A stretch of DNA of 64,000 nt, from NCBI RefSeq assembly GCF_900166965.1, contig NZ_FUZI01000001.1:868001-932000 (forward strand), in the 5' to 3' direction. Of this stretch, positions 29,096-37,391 are shown piece by piece. A model generated the notes under the pieces. That model saw only the letters and a list, made by a program, of their open reading frames with translations. It made no database searches and was not told the DNA's origin. Each line of letters starts with the position of its first letter. Within the stretch, counting starts at the first letter, position 1. Origin of the DNA: Photobacterium piscicola. GTDB taxonomy: Bacteria; Pseudomonadota; Gammaproteobacteria; Enterobacterales; Vibrionaceae. The translations under genes and the position numbers were made by a program.

Positions 29096-29566
29096 TTAAG
29101 CAGCGTAAAACCACTCTGGAGGAGATCGTTTGGTCCATTTAGCAAAGGCTGCCTTGTCACCACGATAAAAATTACGATAAGCCTCAATCGCATTCGCTTC
29201 TACTTTATAATCATTTGGCATGGCCTGAGCAAATGGCGTTAATCCTATAGCATCATACGAATGACGCTCAATCTCTACCAACACCGCAATTGATTTATGA
29301 TCAGTTGTTTTATTGTACCTAAATTTATATTCTTTATTTAATGCTAACGTTAATGCTTTTAACCAGAGAAAATTATCATAAGATTGCTCAACCCAAAGCA
29401 CGCAGGGATGATTCATATGGGTTGATTTATACGGTGTCGTAAATCCTTTTTTATTAAGCGCCGTACATAAAAGCTGCACGCTTTCTAAAATCATTTTAAC
29501 CACATGCTGATCACAATGATATTGAGCACATTTTTCAATATCATGATCTAAAATAAAAATATTCAT
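29096..29566 (-). CDS. Conserved protein resembling pyrimidine-dimer glycosylase-like/phage family
   Basis: A 156-residue protein with NIFILDHDIEKCAQYHCDQH followed by VVKMILESVQLLCTAL, then HPCVLWVEQSYDNFLWL and a C-terminal KWTKRSPPEWF. This pattern occurs in a family common in phages and environmental bacteria, often labelled hypothetical or Pyr_excise-like. I am unsure of the enzymatic assignment. Conserved His, Cys and Glu residues in the first block suggest a metal- or nucleotide-related function. The ATG at 29566 has AGGG eight bases upstream. Confidence 0.55.
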   Translation of the reverse strand: MNIFILDHDIEKCAQYHCDQHVVKMILESVQLLCTALNKKGFTTPYKSTHMNHPCVLWVEQSYDNFLWLKALTLALNKEYKFRYNKTTDHKSIAVLVEIERHSYDAIGLTPFAQAMPNDYKVEANAIEAYRNFYRGDKAAFAKWTKRSPPEWFYAA

Positions 29567-29628
29567 CACATCATCCCTTATTGAACATACTAATAGCTTA
29601 GCTCAATATAAAATGCTGCTCGTGGATT

Positions 29629-30105
29629 TTATATCTCTATTTCAGTGTACTGACGTTGATAATGCGCTAACAGTTGCTGTATTCCCGTTATCGGAATCTC
29701 TAATGTTGCAGTATTTGTAAAGGGATGACACTGTATGGATGAGTAATTAAATATACTTTTATCAATAATTAATTCAACCGCTGCTTGAGTATCTTTAACA
29801 ATATCCAAAATAGAAATAGAGCCAGCACTGGTGCCTAAGTATTTCTCTAAACGGTTACCAGAAGCAAAACTTAACCCTGAAACGTTTAATATTTGGCTTA
29901 ATCTTTTAAAATCAACGGTTTTATCGTCCATCATAATAATTAAGAAATGACGATTACCTTTCTTATTTTTAATAAACAGATTTTTGGTTGCTGCACCATC
30001 AATATCTAAAGCTAATAAGTGCGCTTGCTCACAATTAAACACCGCAGGATGCTGAAACTTTTTATAATCAATGCCTAGTTCATCAAGTATCTTATATATA
30101 TTCAT
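29629..30105 (-). CDS. YbaK/ProXp-type aminoacyl-tRNA deacylase (PrdX-like)
   Basis: A 158-residue editing-domain protein. IDYKKFQHPAVFNCEQAHLL, TKNLFIKNKKGNRHFLIIM, then the GSISIL motif and final CHPFTNTATLEI match the free-standing INS/ProXp family. These proteins hydrolyse misacylated tRNA(Pro), typically Ala-tRNA(Pro). The lysine of TKNLFIKNKK is the expected backbone-positioning residue. The start at 30105 is chosen because GGAG lies six bases upstream; an in-frame ATG four codons earlier overlaps that site. Confidence 0.85.
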   Translation of the reverse strand: MNIYKILDELGIDYKKFQHPAVFNCEQAHLLALDIDGAATKNLFIKNKKGNRHFLIIMMDDKTVDFKRLSQILNVSGLSFASGNRLEKYLGTSAGSISILDIVKDTQAAVELIIDKSIFNYSSIQCHPFTNTATLEIPITGIQQLLAHYQRQYTEIEI

Positions 30106-30417
30106 GCTTAACTCCATTTTAGCGAATATTTAAATACTTTATTACTATTTCATTTATTACCCTCTAAGTAAATATGAATAATAACCAATAACAAGTATCG
30201 AACTAATCGCGATAAATCAGCCGCAATGTATTTTTAATAACCAGGGAATTTTAAATACTAAGAGAATGTAAAATAAGGAAGGCATGCAGTAGTTTTTTAT
30301 TGATCAAATAGGGCCTAATCATTATTAGACCCTAAGATCATCATATCGATTGCTACCTACACGGTAAACAATGATAGTAATGCAGTTAACGGTCAACCAT
30401 TAACTCAGTGCTGCATC
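30106..30417. other. Intergenic region without recognised gene
   Basis: About 310 AT-rich bases. The only structure I see is an imperfect hairpin at about 30310-30332 (GGGCCTAAT / ATTAGACCC), lacking a clear T-run in either direction. It may help end transcription of the DUF3297 gene. Confidence 0.4.
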
Positions 30418-30666
30418 TTACTTATAAAAAGCTTCAACAGTGCCTTTTAGCGTAATAAGCATTGGGTTACCGCGACGATCTAATGCTTTAGGTGACGGTA
30501 CTTTTACCCAACCTTCACTGATGCAGTATTCTTCAACATCAAAACGCTCTTTACCGTTAAGTAGAATGCCAATTTCGAATTCAAAAGCAGCTTCTAGGAA
30601 GTGTGGGCTACGAGGATTACCAGAAAGGTGATCAGGTAAAGTTGGTCGTGATGTAGTATCGGTCAT
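30418..30666 (-). CDS. DUF3297 family protein
   Basis: An 82-residue protein matching DUF3297 almost end to end (LPDHLSGNPRSPHFLEAAFE, GILLNGKERFDVEEYCISEG and RRGNPMLITLKGTVEAFY). It is small and cytosolic with unknown function. The start is placed at the ATG 30666 (TDTTSRPTLPDHLS); the longer frame to 30726 adds residues not seen in the family. Confidence 0.88.
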   Translation of the reverse strand: MTDTTSRPTLPDHLSGNPRSPHFLEAAFEFEIGILLNGKERFDVEEYCISEGWVKVPSPKALDRRGNPMLITLKGTVEAFYK

Positions 30667-30750
30667 GATGGTGCCTGTTGAAAATAAAAAGTGCGCTATT
30701 GTAGACAATCTCGGACTAACGCTCAAGAGCTGTATTAATAGAACTAAAAA

Positions 30751-31146
30751 CTAAGCATTAAATGACTGCAATGCAATCATAGCCGCATCTGCTTTCGTCG
30801 CCTGAACAAAAATATGATCATGGTAATAAGCAGCAACTACATTCGCGCTAATATTATGCTCGGCTAACTTCGCCGACACCGCAGCAGTTAGCCCTACCGC
30901 CTCTAAACTTGAATGAACCGTTAATGTAATTTGACGAAAACAGCCACTAAACGCTAATTGTGCCTTCTCTGCTACCTTTTTTTCAAGGATCAGCGTTAGC
31001 CCTTCCGCTTCTATAAACGTAGCTTTTGGCTGCAAATCAACATACTCTTTTAGCTCACCTGTAACCGTACAGAAAACAAACTCTGACTCGACTAAAGCAG
31101 GTTTCATTGAGGCTAACAATTCACTTAACTCTGTAATACCTGACAT
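30751..31146 (-). CDS. ACT-domain protein
   Basis: A 131-residue protein with two tandem ACT-like beta-alpha-beta units (residues about 10-65 and 66-130): EFVFCTVTGELKEYVDLQP, then QITLTVHSSLEAVGLTAAVS and VVAAYYHDHIFVQ. It belongs to the stand-alone ACT proteins (COG3602-like) presumed to sense amino acids. No enzyme domain is attached. Confidence 0.8.
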   Translation of the reverse strand: MSGITELSELLASMKPALVESEFVFCTVTGELKEYVDLQPKATFIEAEGLTLILEKKVAEKAQLAFSGCFRQITLTVHSSLEAVGLTAAVSAKLAEHNISANVVAAYYHDHIFVQATKADAAMIALQSFNA

Positions 31147-31231
31147 AACTTATCTCTCTCCATGATAATTACATATCAATAAATGTTTAACCCATATTTG
31201 ATTAAACATTTATCGCATTAAGCTCATATCT

Positions 31232-31798
31232 TTATACAGAGATTGACTGAGTTTCAAGTGTTTTTGTTACTCGACAAGGATTCCCAACCGCTACACTATT
31301 AATTGGAATATTACGGGTTACCACGCTACCCGCCCCTATCACGCAATTATCACCAATGGTTACCCCTGGTAATATCGACACATTGCCACCAATCCAGACA
31401 TTATTACCAATGCTGACACTCGCGCCATATTCTTGATGTTGACGTTCAATAGGATCTAAAGGATGCGTAGCCGTTGAAATCATCACATGGGGACCAATCA
31501 GCACATTATTGCCAATCGTGACTTTGCAGACATCAAGAATAGTTAAATTATGGTTTGAATAAAAATTACTGCCGACTTCAATGTTATAGCCATAATCACA
31601 GAAGAAATTTGGCTCAATGTGAGCTCTGTCTTTAATGATCAATAATGCTTTTAATATCGCCATTTGATCTTCAAGCTGCGTAGGATCAGCGATATTAAAG
31701 CGATGACAAACAGATTTAGCATGCATTCGATCAGCAAAGAGTTGTTCATCACCCGCGTTATAAGCAAGGCCAGCTAGCATTTTGTCTTTTTCGTTCAT
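31232..31798 (-). CDS. maa: Maltose/galactoside O-acetyltransferase family (Maa/LacA-like)
   Basis: A 188-residue left-handed beta-helix acetyltransferase. The N-terminal KDKMLAGLAYNAGDEQL is the Maa/NodL cap. Hexapeptide repeats cover about 70-180 (NVWIGGNVSILPGVTIGDNC). The catalytic histidine lies in ISTATHPLDP. It transfers acetyl from acetyl-CoA to sugars; the natural substrate cannot be read from sequence. No sugar operon surrounds it. Confidence 0.88.
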   Translation of the reverse strand: MNEKDKMLAGLAYNAGDEQLFADRMHAKSVCHRFNIADPTQLEDQMAILKALLIIKDRAHIEPNFFCDYGYNIEVGSNFYSNHNLTILDVCKVTIGNNVLIGPHVMISTATHPLDPIERQHQEYGASVSIGNNVWIGGNVSILPGVTIGDNCVIGAGSVVTRNIPINSVAVGNPCRVTKTLETQSISV

Positions 31799-31940
31799 GG
31801 TGACTTTCCAGAGTAAAATAAAGCCACCATTAAAGTGTATTTCTCAATTTTAGTATGTGTGCTATTACTCAATTATGAAAAATCACTCAAGTTAAGTGCC
31901 ATTATTTCAATCATATAATGACACTTATTATTTATAATGA

Positions 31941-32435
31941 TTACTCAGGTAATACCCAATCCGGACGAGGGAAATGACAGGTATAGCCATTGGGTTGATG
32001 CAACAAATAATCTTGATGTTCAGATTCAGCATGCCAAAAATCACCAGCAGGCACGACTTCCGTCACAATTGGTCCCGGCCACACACCAGAAGCATCCATC
32101 CGTTTAATCAGATCTTCGGCAATGATTTTTTGCTCATTAGAGGTATAAAAAATAGCTGAGCGGTAAGATGTACCAAGATCATTGCCTTGACGATTTACGG
32201 TCGATGGATCGTGTATTTGAAAAAAATAAGCCAGGATTTTAGTAAAACTGGTCTGCGTGGTATCAAAGATAATCTCAATCGCTTCCGCATGAGTTCCATG
32301 ATTGCGGTAGGTCGCATTTTCAACATCACCGCCCGTATAACCGACCTGCGTTGCAATCACGCCCTGCTGACGACGAATAAGATCTTGCATACCCCAAAAA
32401 CACCCACCAGCCAGTATTGCTTTTTCGAGACTCAT
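31941..32435 (-). CDS. msrA: Peptide methionine sulfoxide reductase MsrA
   Basis: A 164-residue MsrA with the catalytic motif GGCFWGMQ at residues about 9-16 and downstream signatures VGYTGG and [10 protein letters not shown]. It reduces methionine-S-sulfoxide in proteins using thioredoxin. Start at 32435 with AGGAG seven bases upstream; an upstream in-frame ATG adds an unrelated 15 residues. Confidence 0.95.
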   Translation of the reverse strand: MSLEKAILAGGCFWGMQDLIRRQQGVIATQVGYTGGDVENATYRNHGTHAEAIEIIFDTTQTSFTKILAYFFQIHDPSTVNRQGNDLGTSYRSAIFYTSNEQKIIAEDLIKRMDASGVWPGPIVTEVVPAGDFWHAESEHQDYLLHQPNGYTCHFPRPDWVLPE

Positions 32436-32564
32436 ATCATTACTCCTATTGCCACATTGCGTGAACTTATGACTTTTCATACAACCATAAGTTGATATTT
32501 ATCGCAATTAGAACTTGAAAATACCACTTACAAATTAGTGATGGTTGTGTGAGCGAATATCATT

Positions 32565-32595
32565 GATGAGTTAGCTAGATAGCTAACTCATTGTT
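32565..32595. terminator. Hairpin between msrA region and the AhpD-like gene
   Basis: TGAGTTAGCTA / TAGCTAACTCA, an 11-bp perfect inverted repeat with a 2-base loop, followed by TTG. It lies just downstream of the minus-strand AhpD-like gene and probably ends its transcript. A related GAGTTAGC/GCTAACTC hairpin occurs at 59040-59066. Confidence 0.5.
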
Positions 32596-32612
32596 GGAAA
32601 AAGCAAGCTAGA

Positions 32613-33170
32613 TTAATTACGTTTTTTAGCCCAAGCAAACTGTTCAAACATAGGGCCTACTGGTGTTTTAGCTACATGATTGGTGTAGTTACTGATCACT
32701 TTTTGCGATAGACCTAGGATAATTTCAAGTACTTGCTGCTGGCCGTAACCTGCTGCAAAGAATGCATCCATTTGCTGGTCAGACACGTTACCGCGTTCAC
32801 GAACCATCGCTAATGTGAAATCATGCAATGCTTGCAGTTTTTCTGTTGGCATTGCCTCTTCATTACGCAGTGCTTCGGTTAATGCAGGATCAACTTTCAT
32901 CGAGTGCGCAATAGCAGTATGTGCTGGTACACAGAAAGTGCACTCATGCTCTACGTTAATAGTTTGCCACACAACCGTTAGCTCTTCTGCATCAAATGAG
33001 CAATTCATAAATATCTGGTGAAGCTGTTGGTACGCTTTCAGTGTTTCTGGCGACTCTGCCATTACCGCAAATAAGCCAGGTACTGCGCCCATTTGTTTTA
33101 CAGCACCTTCTAGCATTGGTTTACTTTTTTCTGGCGCGGTTTCTACTGTGTGAAAAATAAATTTGCTCAT
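32613..33170 (-). CDS. AhpD/carboxymuconolactone decarboxylase-family protein
   Basis: A 185-residue alkylhydroperoxidase D-like protein. The active-site motif is E-x-C-T-F-C-V-P-A-H (HECTFCVPAH), with the redox cysteine pair and histidine of the AhpD family. It probably acts in peroxide or electrophile detoxification. It is divergent from a TetR regulator, and the shared 310-base region carries three copies of one palindrome, so it is almost surely repressed by that regulator. GGAG lies eight bases before the ATG at 33170. Confidence 0.88.
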   Translation of the reverse strand: MSKFIFHTVETAPEKSKPMLEGAVKQMGAVPGLFAVMAESPETLKAYQQLHQIFMNCSFDAEELTVVWQTINVEHECTFCVPAHTAIAHSMKVDPALTEALRNEEAMPTEKLQALHDFTLAMVRERGNVSDQQMDAFFAAGYGQQQVLEIILGLSQKVISNYTNHVAKTPVGPMFEQFAWAKKRN

Positions 33171-33272
33171 TTTCAATACTCCAATCGTTGTTCAAAATAA
33201 AGGAAAATATTATGTGATACTCCACAAAAAGAAGCCGTCTTCCCTACCTACGAATTGAACTATAACGAAAAC

Positions 33273-33286
33273 TGAACGATCGTTCA
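33273..33286. promoter_or_regulatory. TetR operator 1 (TGAACGATCGTTCA)
   Basis: Perfect 14-bp palindrome in the AhpD-TetR divergent region. It is the best match among three copies and lies about 100 bases upstream of the AhpD-like start. Confidence 0.8.
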
Positions 33287-33296
33287 AGCAGCAAAT

Positions 33297-33310
33297 TGAA
33301 CGACCGTTCA
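33297..33310. promoter_or_regulatory. TetR operator 2 (TGAACGACCGTTCA)
   Basis: Second palindrome, 24 bases from operator 1, with one central mismatch and flanking T/A that extend the dyad to 16 bp. Confidence 0.8.
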
Positions 33311-33442
33311 AAACACTAACCACTTCATCTTTATCATACTGATTGTAAATGATTTATTTTTCTAATTTTGTATTTCTCTTTAATCAACAGGCATAAAAAT
33401 AAGCAAATTAATCTTTACCTCGTCACCCACTACCACTACAAT

Positions 33443-33456
33443 TGAACGAGTGTTCA
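33443..33456. promoter_or_regulatory. TetR operator 3 (TGAACGAGTGTTCA), autoregulatory
   Basis: Third copy, 25 bases before the TetR start codon. It fits autorepression. It also argues against translation starting at the TTG at 33442. Confidence 0.75.
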
Positions 33457-33480
33457 TATATAAATTTACAAGATCATATT

Positions 33481-34068
33481 ATGGCAAAGACAGCAAAATT
33501 TGACCGCCAAGAAGTAATAAACAAAGCCACCAATTTATATTGGAAAAAAGGCTTTCACGCGACATCAATGCGTAACCTGCAAGACGAAATTGATATGCGA
33601 CCGGGAAGTATATATTCAGCTTTCAATAGCAAAGAGGGATTATTCAAGGAAGTACTGCGTAACTATACCAATATCGGGCTTACGCAAATTGAAGCGTTAA
33701 GAAATATGTTTGACACTCCTATCGAAGTATTAAAGGCATTTGTCAAAGCACAAGTTATCGACACCCAAACTAATGCGCCAAATGGTGTCTGCATGCTTGC
33801 CAAAACCATAGGAGAATTAACGTCAGAAAATCAAGAACTAATCGATGTGACTAAAGATTGTCTTAACGAAATTTTACTGGAATTTACTACGCTGATTAAA
33901 GAAGCCCAAGCGCAGGGAATTATAGATTCAACTAAAGATGCTGAAGAATTAGCAAGCTACGTGCAAATTCAAATAACGGGTTTGCGTACCTTCGCTAAAG
34001 TAAATAATAATGAGGCATTACTTCACAGAAAAATAGACGATATATTTAACAACTACCCGTTTGCTTAA
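33481..34068 (+). CDS. TetR/AcrR family transcriptional regulator
   Basis: A 195-residue TetR protein. The N-terminal helix-turn-helix covers residues about 10-55 (INKATNLYWKKGFHATSMR, then RPGSIYSAFNSKEGLF). The C-terminal ligand-binding domain is divergent and contains a cysteine in APNGVCMLAKT, so a reactive-thiol sensor is possible. It likely represses the divergent AhpD-like gene and itself through three TGAACG-type palindromes. The ATG at 33481 is preferred. Confidence 0.9.
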   Translation: MAKTAKFDRQEVINKATNLYWKKGFHATSMRNLQDEIDMRPGSIYSAFNSKEGLFKEVLRNYTNIGLTQIEALRNMFDTPIEVLKAFVKAQVIDTQTNAPNGVCMLAKTIGELTSENQELIDVTKDCLNEILLEFTTLIKEAQAQGIIDSTKDAEELASYVQIQITGLRTFAKVNNNEALLHRKIDDIFNNYPFA

Positions 34069-34075
34069 GTGTTTC

Positions 34076-34357
34076 CTAATAAATACCTAATGTTACAAAA
34101 CCTATTAGGAATCCAAATGAAACACCCCACACATCTGCGTTTGTTTGCATTTTTATAAATTTACCCCATATGTACTTATTCTCAATCATCACCAATAGGG
34201 TAATAATTGGAACCAAACACATAAAAAGCATGGTTTTATCTAGCAGAAAAGGAAATTGACCAAGCAATAAACTGTGAAAACTATCGCACTGACGAGCCAG
34301 CCAATAACCGACTACCGACCCGACAATACTGGGAATTATACATTTCTTTGGTATCAA
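34076..34357 (-). CDS. Small inner-membrane protein, unknown function
   Basis: A 93-residue hydrophobic protein with about three predicted membrane segments (IIPSIVGSVVGYWLA, MLFMCLVPIITLLVMI, VWGVSFGFLIGFVTLGI). The start is TTG at 34357, supported by AAGGA eight bases upstream. It converges on the TetR gene with seven bases between stops. I do not recognise the family. Confidence 0.55.
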   Translation of the reverse strand: MIPKKCIIPSIVGSVVGYWLARQCDSFHSLLLGQFPFLLDKTMLFMCLVPIITLLVMIENKYIWGKFIKMQTNADVWGVSFGFLIGFVTLGIY

Positions 34358-34561
34358 GCCAATAATCCTTCTTTGTTCTTTTTATAAACGAAAAGTGAGA
34401 GATGTGCTTGGCGTTCACTCTGCCCAAGATTCACATATCGGAAGTCGAGTTACGAAGCTATCCGTGATCTACTCAACACGTGATCAAGCCTCAAAGAAGA
34501 CAATTAAATTTTACGTAGAAACATAAATGATTATTTGAACTCGCTTATTAATATAAATTAA

Positions 34562-35203
34562 CTACCCCCGAAACGGAGCAAGATCAATCCCTTCTATCTT
34601 ACAAACAGCCTTTATTGTTGAATCGTCACAAAGGCATTTTAAATAAGCAGCAAGGTTTTCAAACATTAACGGGGATTTTTCGATTGGTAACGACCACTGT
34701 GCCAACATAAATAAAAAATAATCACATGCGGTTAGCGTATCCCCAATAAGATATTGGTTATATTTGAGTTGATTATTAATAATAGCTAGGGCTTCTGCAA
34801 TTCTCTCGTCTTGTGCAGCAATAATATTGGAAATGGTTGCTGTATCATTTGTATGGCGATGTGGATAGTAACGTACCATTAGTTCGGCTTGTAGCGTGTT
34901 ATTTAAAAATGCTAACCATTGATAAAATAGAGGGCGCTTAGGATCTCCCACCGCCGGCATTAAATTTGATTGAGGATGCAATTCACAAAGATGAATACAG
35001 ATAGCCGAACTTTCAAAAATAGGCTGTTCACCAATAACTAATGTAGGGATTCGGCCTGCTGGGTTTAACTTCAAATAATCTGCTGATTTTTGTGCATTAG
35101 ACTGCTTATCAACTAACAACAATTCATAATCTACATTTAAGTGATGTAATAAGAAGTGAGGTGCTAAACTGGCATTATTGGGATAGTAATAAAGCTTGAA
35201 CAA
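34562..35203 (-). CDS. Glutathione S-transferase family protein
   Basis: A 213-residue GST. The thioredoxin-like N-domain (1-80) carries LKLNPAGRIPTLVIGEQPIF followed by ESSAICIHLCE, the glutathione-binding block. The helical C-domain has NQYLIGDTLTACDYFLFML, the N-capping/hydrophobic staple motif. The start is TTG at 35203 with AGGAG six bases upstream. The substrate is unknown. Confidence 0.9.
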   Translation of the reverse strand: MFKLYYYPNNASLAPHFLLHHLNVDYELLLVDKQSNAQKSADYLKLNPAGRIPTLVIGEQPIFESSAICIHLCELHPQSNLMPAVGDPKRPLFYQWLAFLNNTLQAELMVRYYPHRHTNDTATISNIIAAQDERIAEALAIINNQLKYNQYLIGDTLTACDYFLFMLAQWSLPIEKSPLMFENLAAYLKCLCDDSTIKAVCKIEGIDLAPFRG

Positions 35204-35419
35204 TATCGACTCCTTGTCTAATCGTTTTTTATTAATGCATTACATTAACTCACCCTATAGATTACAAGTTAACCATTCAGTTAAAAGCGCGACTAAATAA
35301 CCTTATTTTTTTAAATTTTTGCGAGCTAGGCGACAAAACACCACTACTAATCGTTGTCTAATCTCACCCTATAAAATTATTTTAATAATCATACGATTGT
35401 ACAGCTAACGAAGATAGAT

Positions 35420-36034
35420 ATGAACAATATAACGATAGCACCATCACAAGCTACAATAGCATTAACAACAGATTTGCTTATTACTCAAGTAAACGCTGAA
35501 CTGACCTTACAGCCCCTTGATTTAGTCAAAATAAAAGGCTCATATTCACAATTTTTTGCTTACTTTGAGGCCAAATTAGCACCCTATATTGATGGCTGGG
35601 TTGATATGGTGAACCGCGATAAGACTACTTTGACAAACCTGAATAGTGACTATGGCTATTTTGCTTTTGCACATTATCTCGCACGTCAATACGATCCTAC
35701 ACGCTGGTCAGAAGAAGTGATGGTGATGACGAAAGGCTTTATTAATATTACTGATAAAAAGCTTTCTTTTAATCCTATCAGCATTCATCATATTTACGAT
35801 TATCTGATGACAGAATTATTGGATATGAATAATTTAAAACACCAGCTACGCCATTTATTGATTACCGATAATATTAACTATTTATACCGTAACACTCCAC
35901 CTTGCATTCACCGATATGCGGTTGACGATTCAGAAAATATAGCAAAACGTATTCAGCAGAATATCTGTTTCTTATTCATGTTATATATCAAAACAATCGC
36001 GACAACGACAAAATCAATCATTAGCAGTAAATAA
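35420..36034 (+). CDS. Hypothetical protein, 204 residues
   Basis: A soluble helical protein (YSQFFAYFEAKLAPYIDGW, YDPTRWSEEVMVMTKGF, HHIYDYLMTELLDM). I do not recognise a family and see no signal peptide or catalytic motif. It stands alone, with a long inverted repeat (CCACATCATT / AATGATGTGG, 36051-36090) after it that may serve as a shared terminator with the convergent gene. Confidence 0.6.
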   Translation: MNNITIAPSQATIALTTDLLITQVNAELTLQPLDLVKIKGSYSQFFAYFEAKLAPYIDGWVDMVNRDKTTLTNLNSDYGYFAFAHYLARQYDPTRWSEEVMVMTKGFINITDKKLSFNPISIHHIYDYLMTELLDMNNLKHQLRHLLITDNINYLYRNTPPCIHRYAVDDSENIAKRIQQNICFLFMLYIKTIATTTKSIISSK

Positions 36035-36125
36035 GCACTGATATCAATCTCCACATCATTCCTGATGTTTTATATTAATGAATGATGTGGTGATAGTAAT
36101 CAGTAACAGTCTTAACGGGATTATC

Positions 36126-37157
36126 TTACAGTAGCTGTCTTAGTTTATGTTCAACTAATGGGTCGTTAGGAACCAGTTGTTGCGCCATTTCTAGTAATTG
36201 AATCGCATCTTGTGGATGATCATCTTGATGTTTCAAGGCTATATCAATCAAAGGTTGTACATCAATTTGAGCTTGATGCTCTTGTACATGCGCTTCTTTT
36301 TCATCAATCAAAATATTATGTGCTTTACTCAATAACCCTAATCGGTGTTCTGAATATGCATTGGCCTTACTTAGGCTTTGATAATAATCTTCTTTAAAGC
36401 GTAATGTTTTTGTTTGTTGACGAAACTGAGCAATATCAAGTTGCTGATGGCGAATAAAATCAACAGCGACCTGCTTATAGAAACCAAACTTATTAAGGTA
36501 AGTAGCATGCGTGCCGTGTCCCATTCCAAACACACGTAAATGGGTCAATTCTGGATAACGTTTGGCATGTAAGCGATCGATATTATTGGTGGGATCGTAA
36601 ATGATATAGCCTTTAGCTTTACCTAAATCAAGATCGTGGTAATCCCCTTCCCAATCAAATTGCTGCGCCAGTTCAGTACTAGAACGACTATCCCACGGGG
36701 CGATGGTTTTATTCTTGGTACTCACTGGATGAAATAATAAAACTTGATCAAGTTGCAATAAATTGGCAAAAGCACCCACCGCAAAACCACCACGACTGAG
36801 ACCATAGCCTAAGCGATAGCTAAACGGTTCAAGCAACGTAGTTAACTGTTCAAGAAAGAAAATTAAGTTACGACTACGAAACCAATTACTCTTTCCTAAA
36901 TGTTGAAAAGAGATAACATTCACGTTCTGTTTTTTAGCGAGGTGGAATCCCCAAGGTGCAAAATTCTCATCAATATCTTGCTGCTGTACGTTGGTTCCCG
37001 CAGGCGAAAATGTAAACAGTAGCGGCTTATTTACATCAACAAACTCATACTTAACAAACACATCATCAAGTAAGTCCCCTCCTGACATTGGAAGTTGCGC
37101 TTGCTGCTGTGAACGAGAGTGTGTTAGCCACTCATCTAACCAATACAATAATTTCAT
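36126..37157 (-). CDS. Alpha/beta-hydrolase-like protein
   Basis: A 343-residue protein. The region about 35-240 looks like an alpha/beta-hydrolase: PLLFTFSPAGTN, then a nucleophile-elbow GYGLSRGGFAVGA with serine in G-x-S-x-G-G, and a histidine in FGMGHGTHATYL. The C-terminal third is helical (PQDAIQLLEMAQQLVPNDPL), TPR-like. The substrate is unknown. The start at 37157 is chosen for AGGTGGG four bases upstream; the 16 residues before it in the open frame lack support. Confidence 0.7.
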   Translation of the reverse strand: MKLLYWLDEWLTHSRSQQQAQLPMSGGDLLDDVFVKYEFVDVNKPLLFTFSPAGTNVQQQDIDENFAPWGFHLAKKQNVNVISFQHLGKSNWFRSRNLIFFLEQLTTLLEPFSYRLGYGLSRGGFAVGAFANLLQLDQVLLFHPVSTKNKTIAPWDSRSSTELAQQFDWEGDYHDLDLGKAKGYIIYDPTNNIDRLHAKRYPELTHLRVFGMGHGTHATYLNKFGFYKQVAVDFIRHQQLDIAQFRQQTKTLRFKEDYYQSLSKANAYSEHRLGLLSKAHNILIDEKEAHVQEHQAQIDVQPLIDIALKHQDDHPQDAIQLLEMAQQLVPNDPLVEHKLRQLL

Positions 37158-37319
37158 TTTACCCACCTTTAAAAACAACCGCGGGATTGTAGCAAAGATA
37201 GGCATTAAACGAAAATTTTAGTTAGAACACTAATTATTTAATTTAACTTGCTCGATTTTAAAGATAAAAAATATTCCATACGGTTTTTTATTTTTTAATG
37301 AAAAATAAACCAAATAATA

Positions 37320-37350
37320 TTGACCTGTCTATAGCTTTACACTTCATACT
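37320..37350 (+). promoter_or_regulatory. Candidate MerR-type promoter of the MerR-methyltransferase gene
   Basis: TTGACC at 37320-37325 and CATACT at 37345-37350 with a 19-base spacer, the long spacing typical of MerR-regulated promoters. The spacer contains an imperfect dyad (GTCTA-N6-TACAC). It suggests autoregulation. Confidence 0.35.
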
Positions 37351-37391
37351 AGCCAAATATTAACAATACACATATACACATCGGATCCGTC

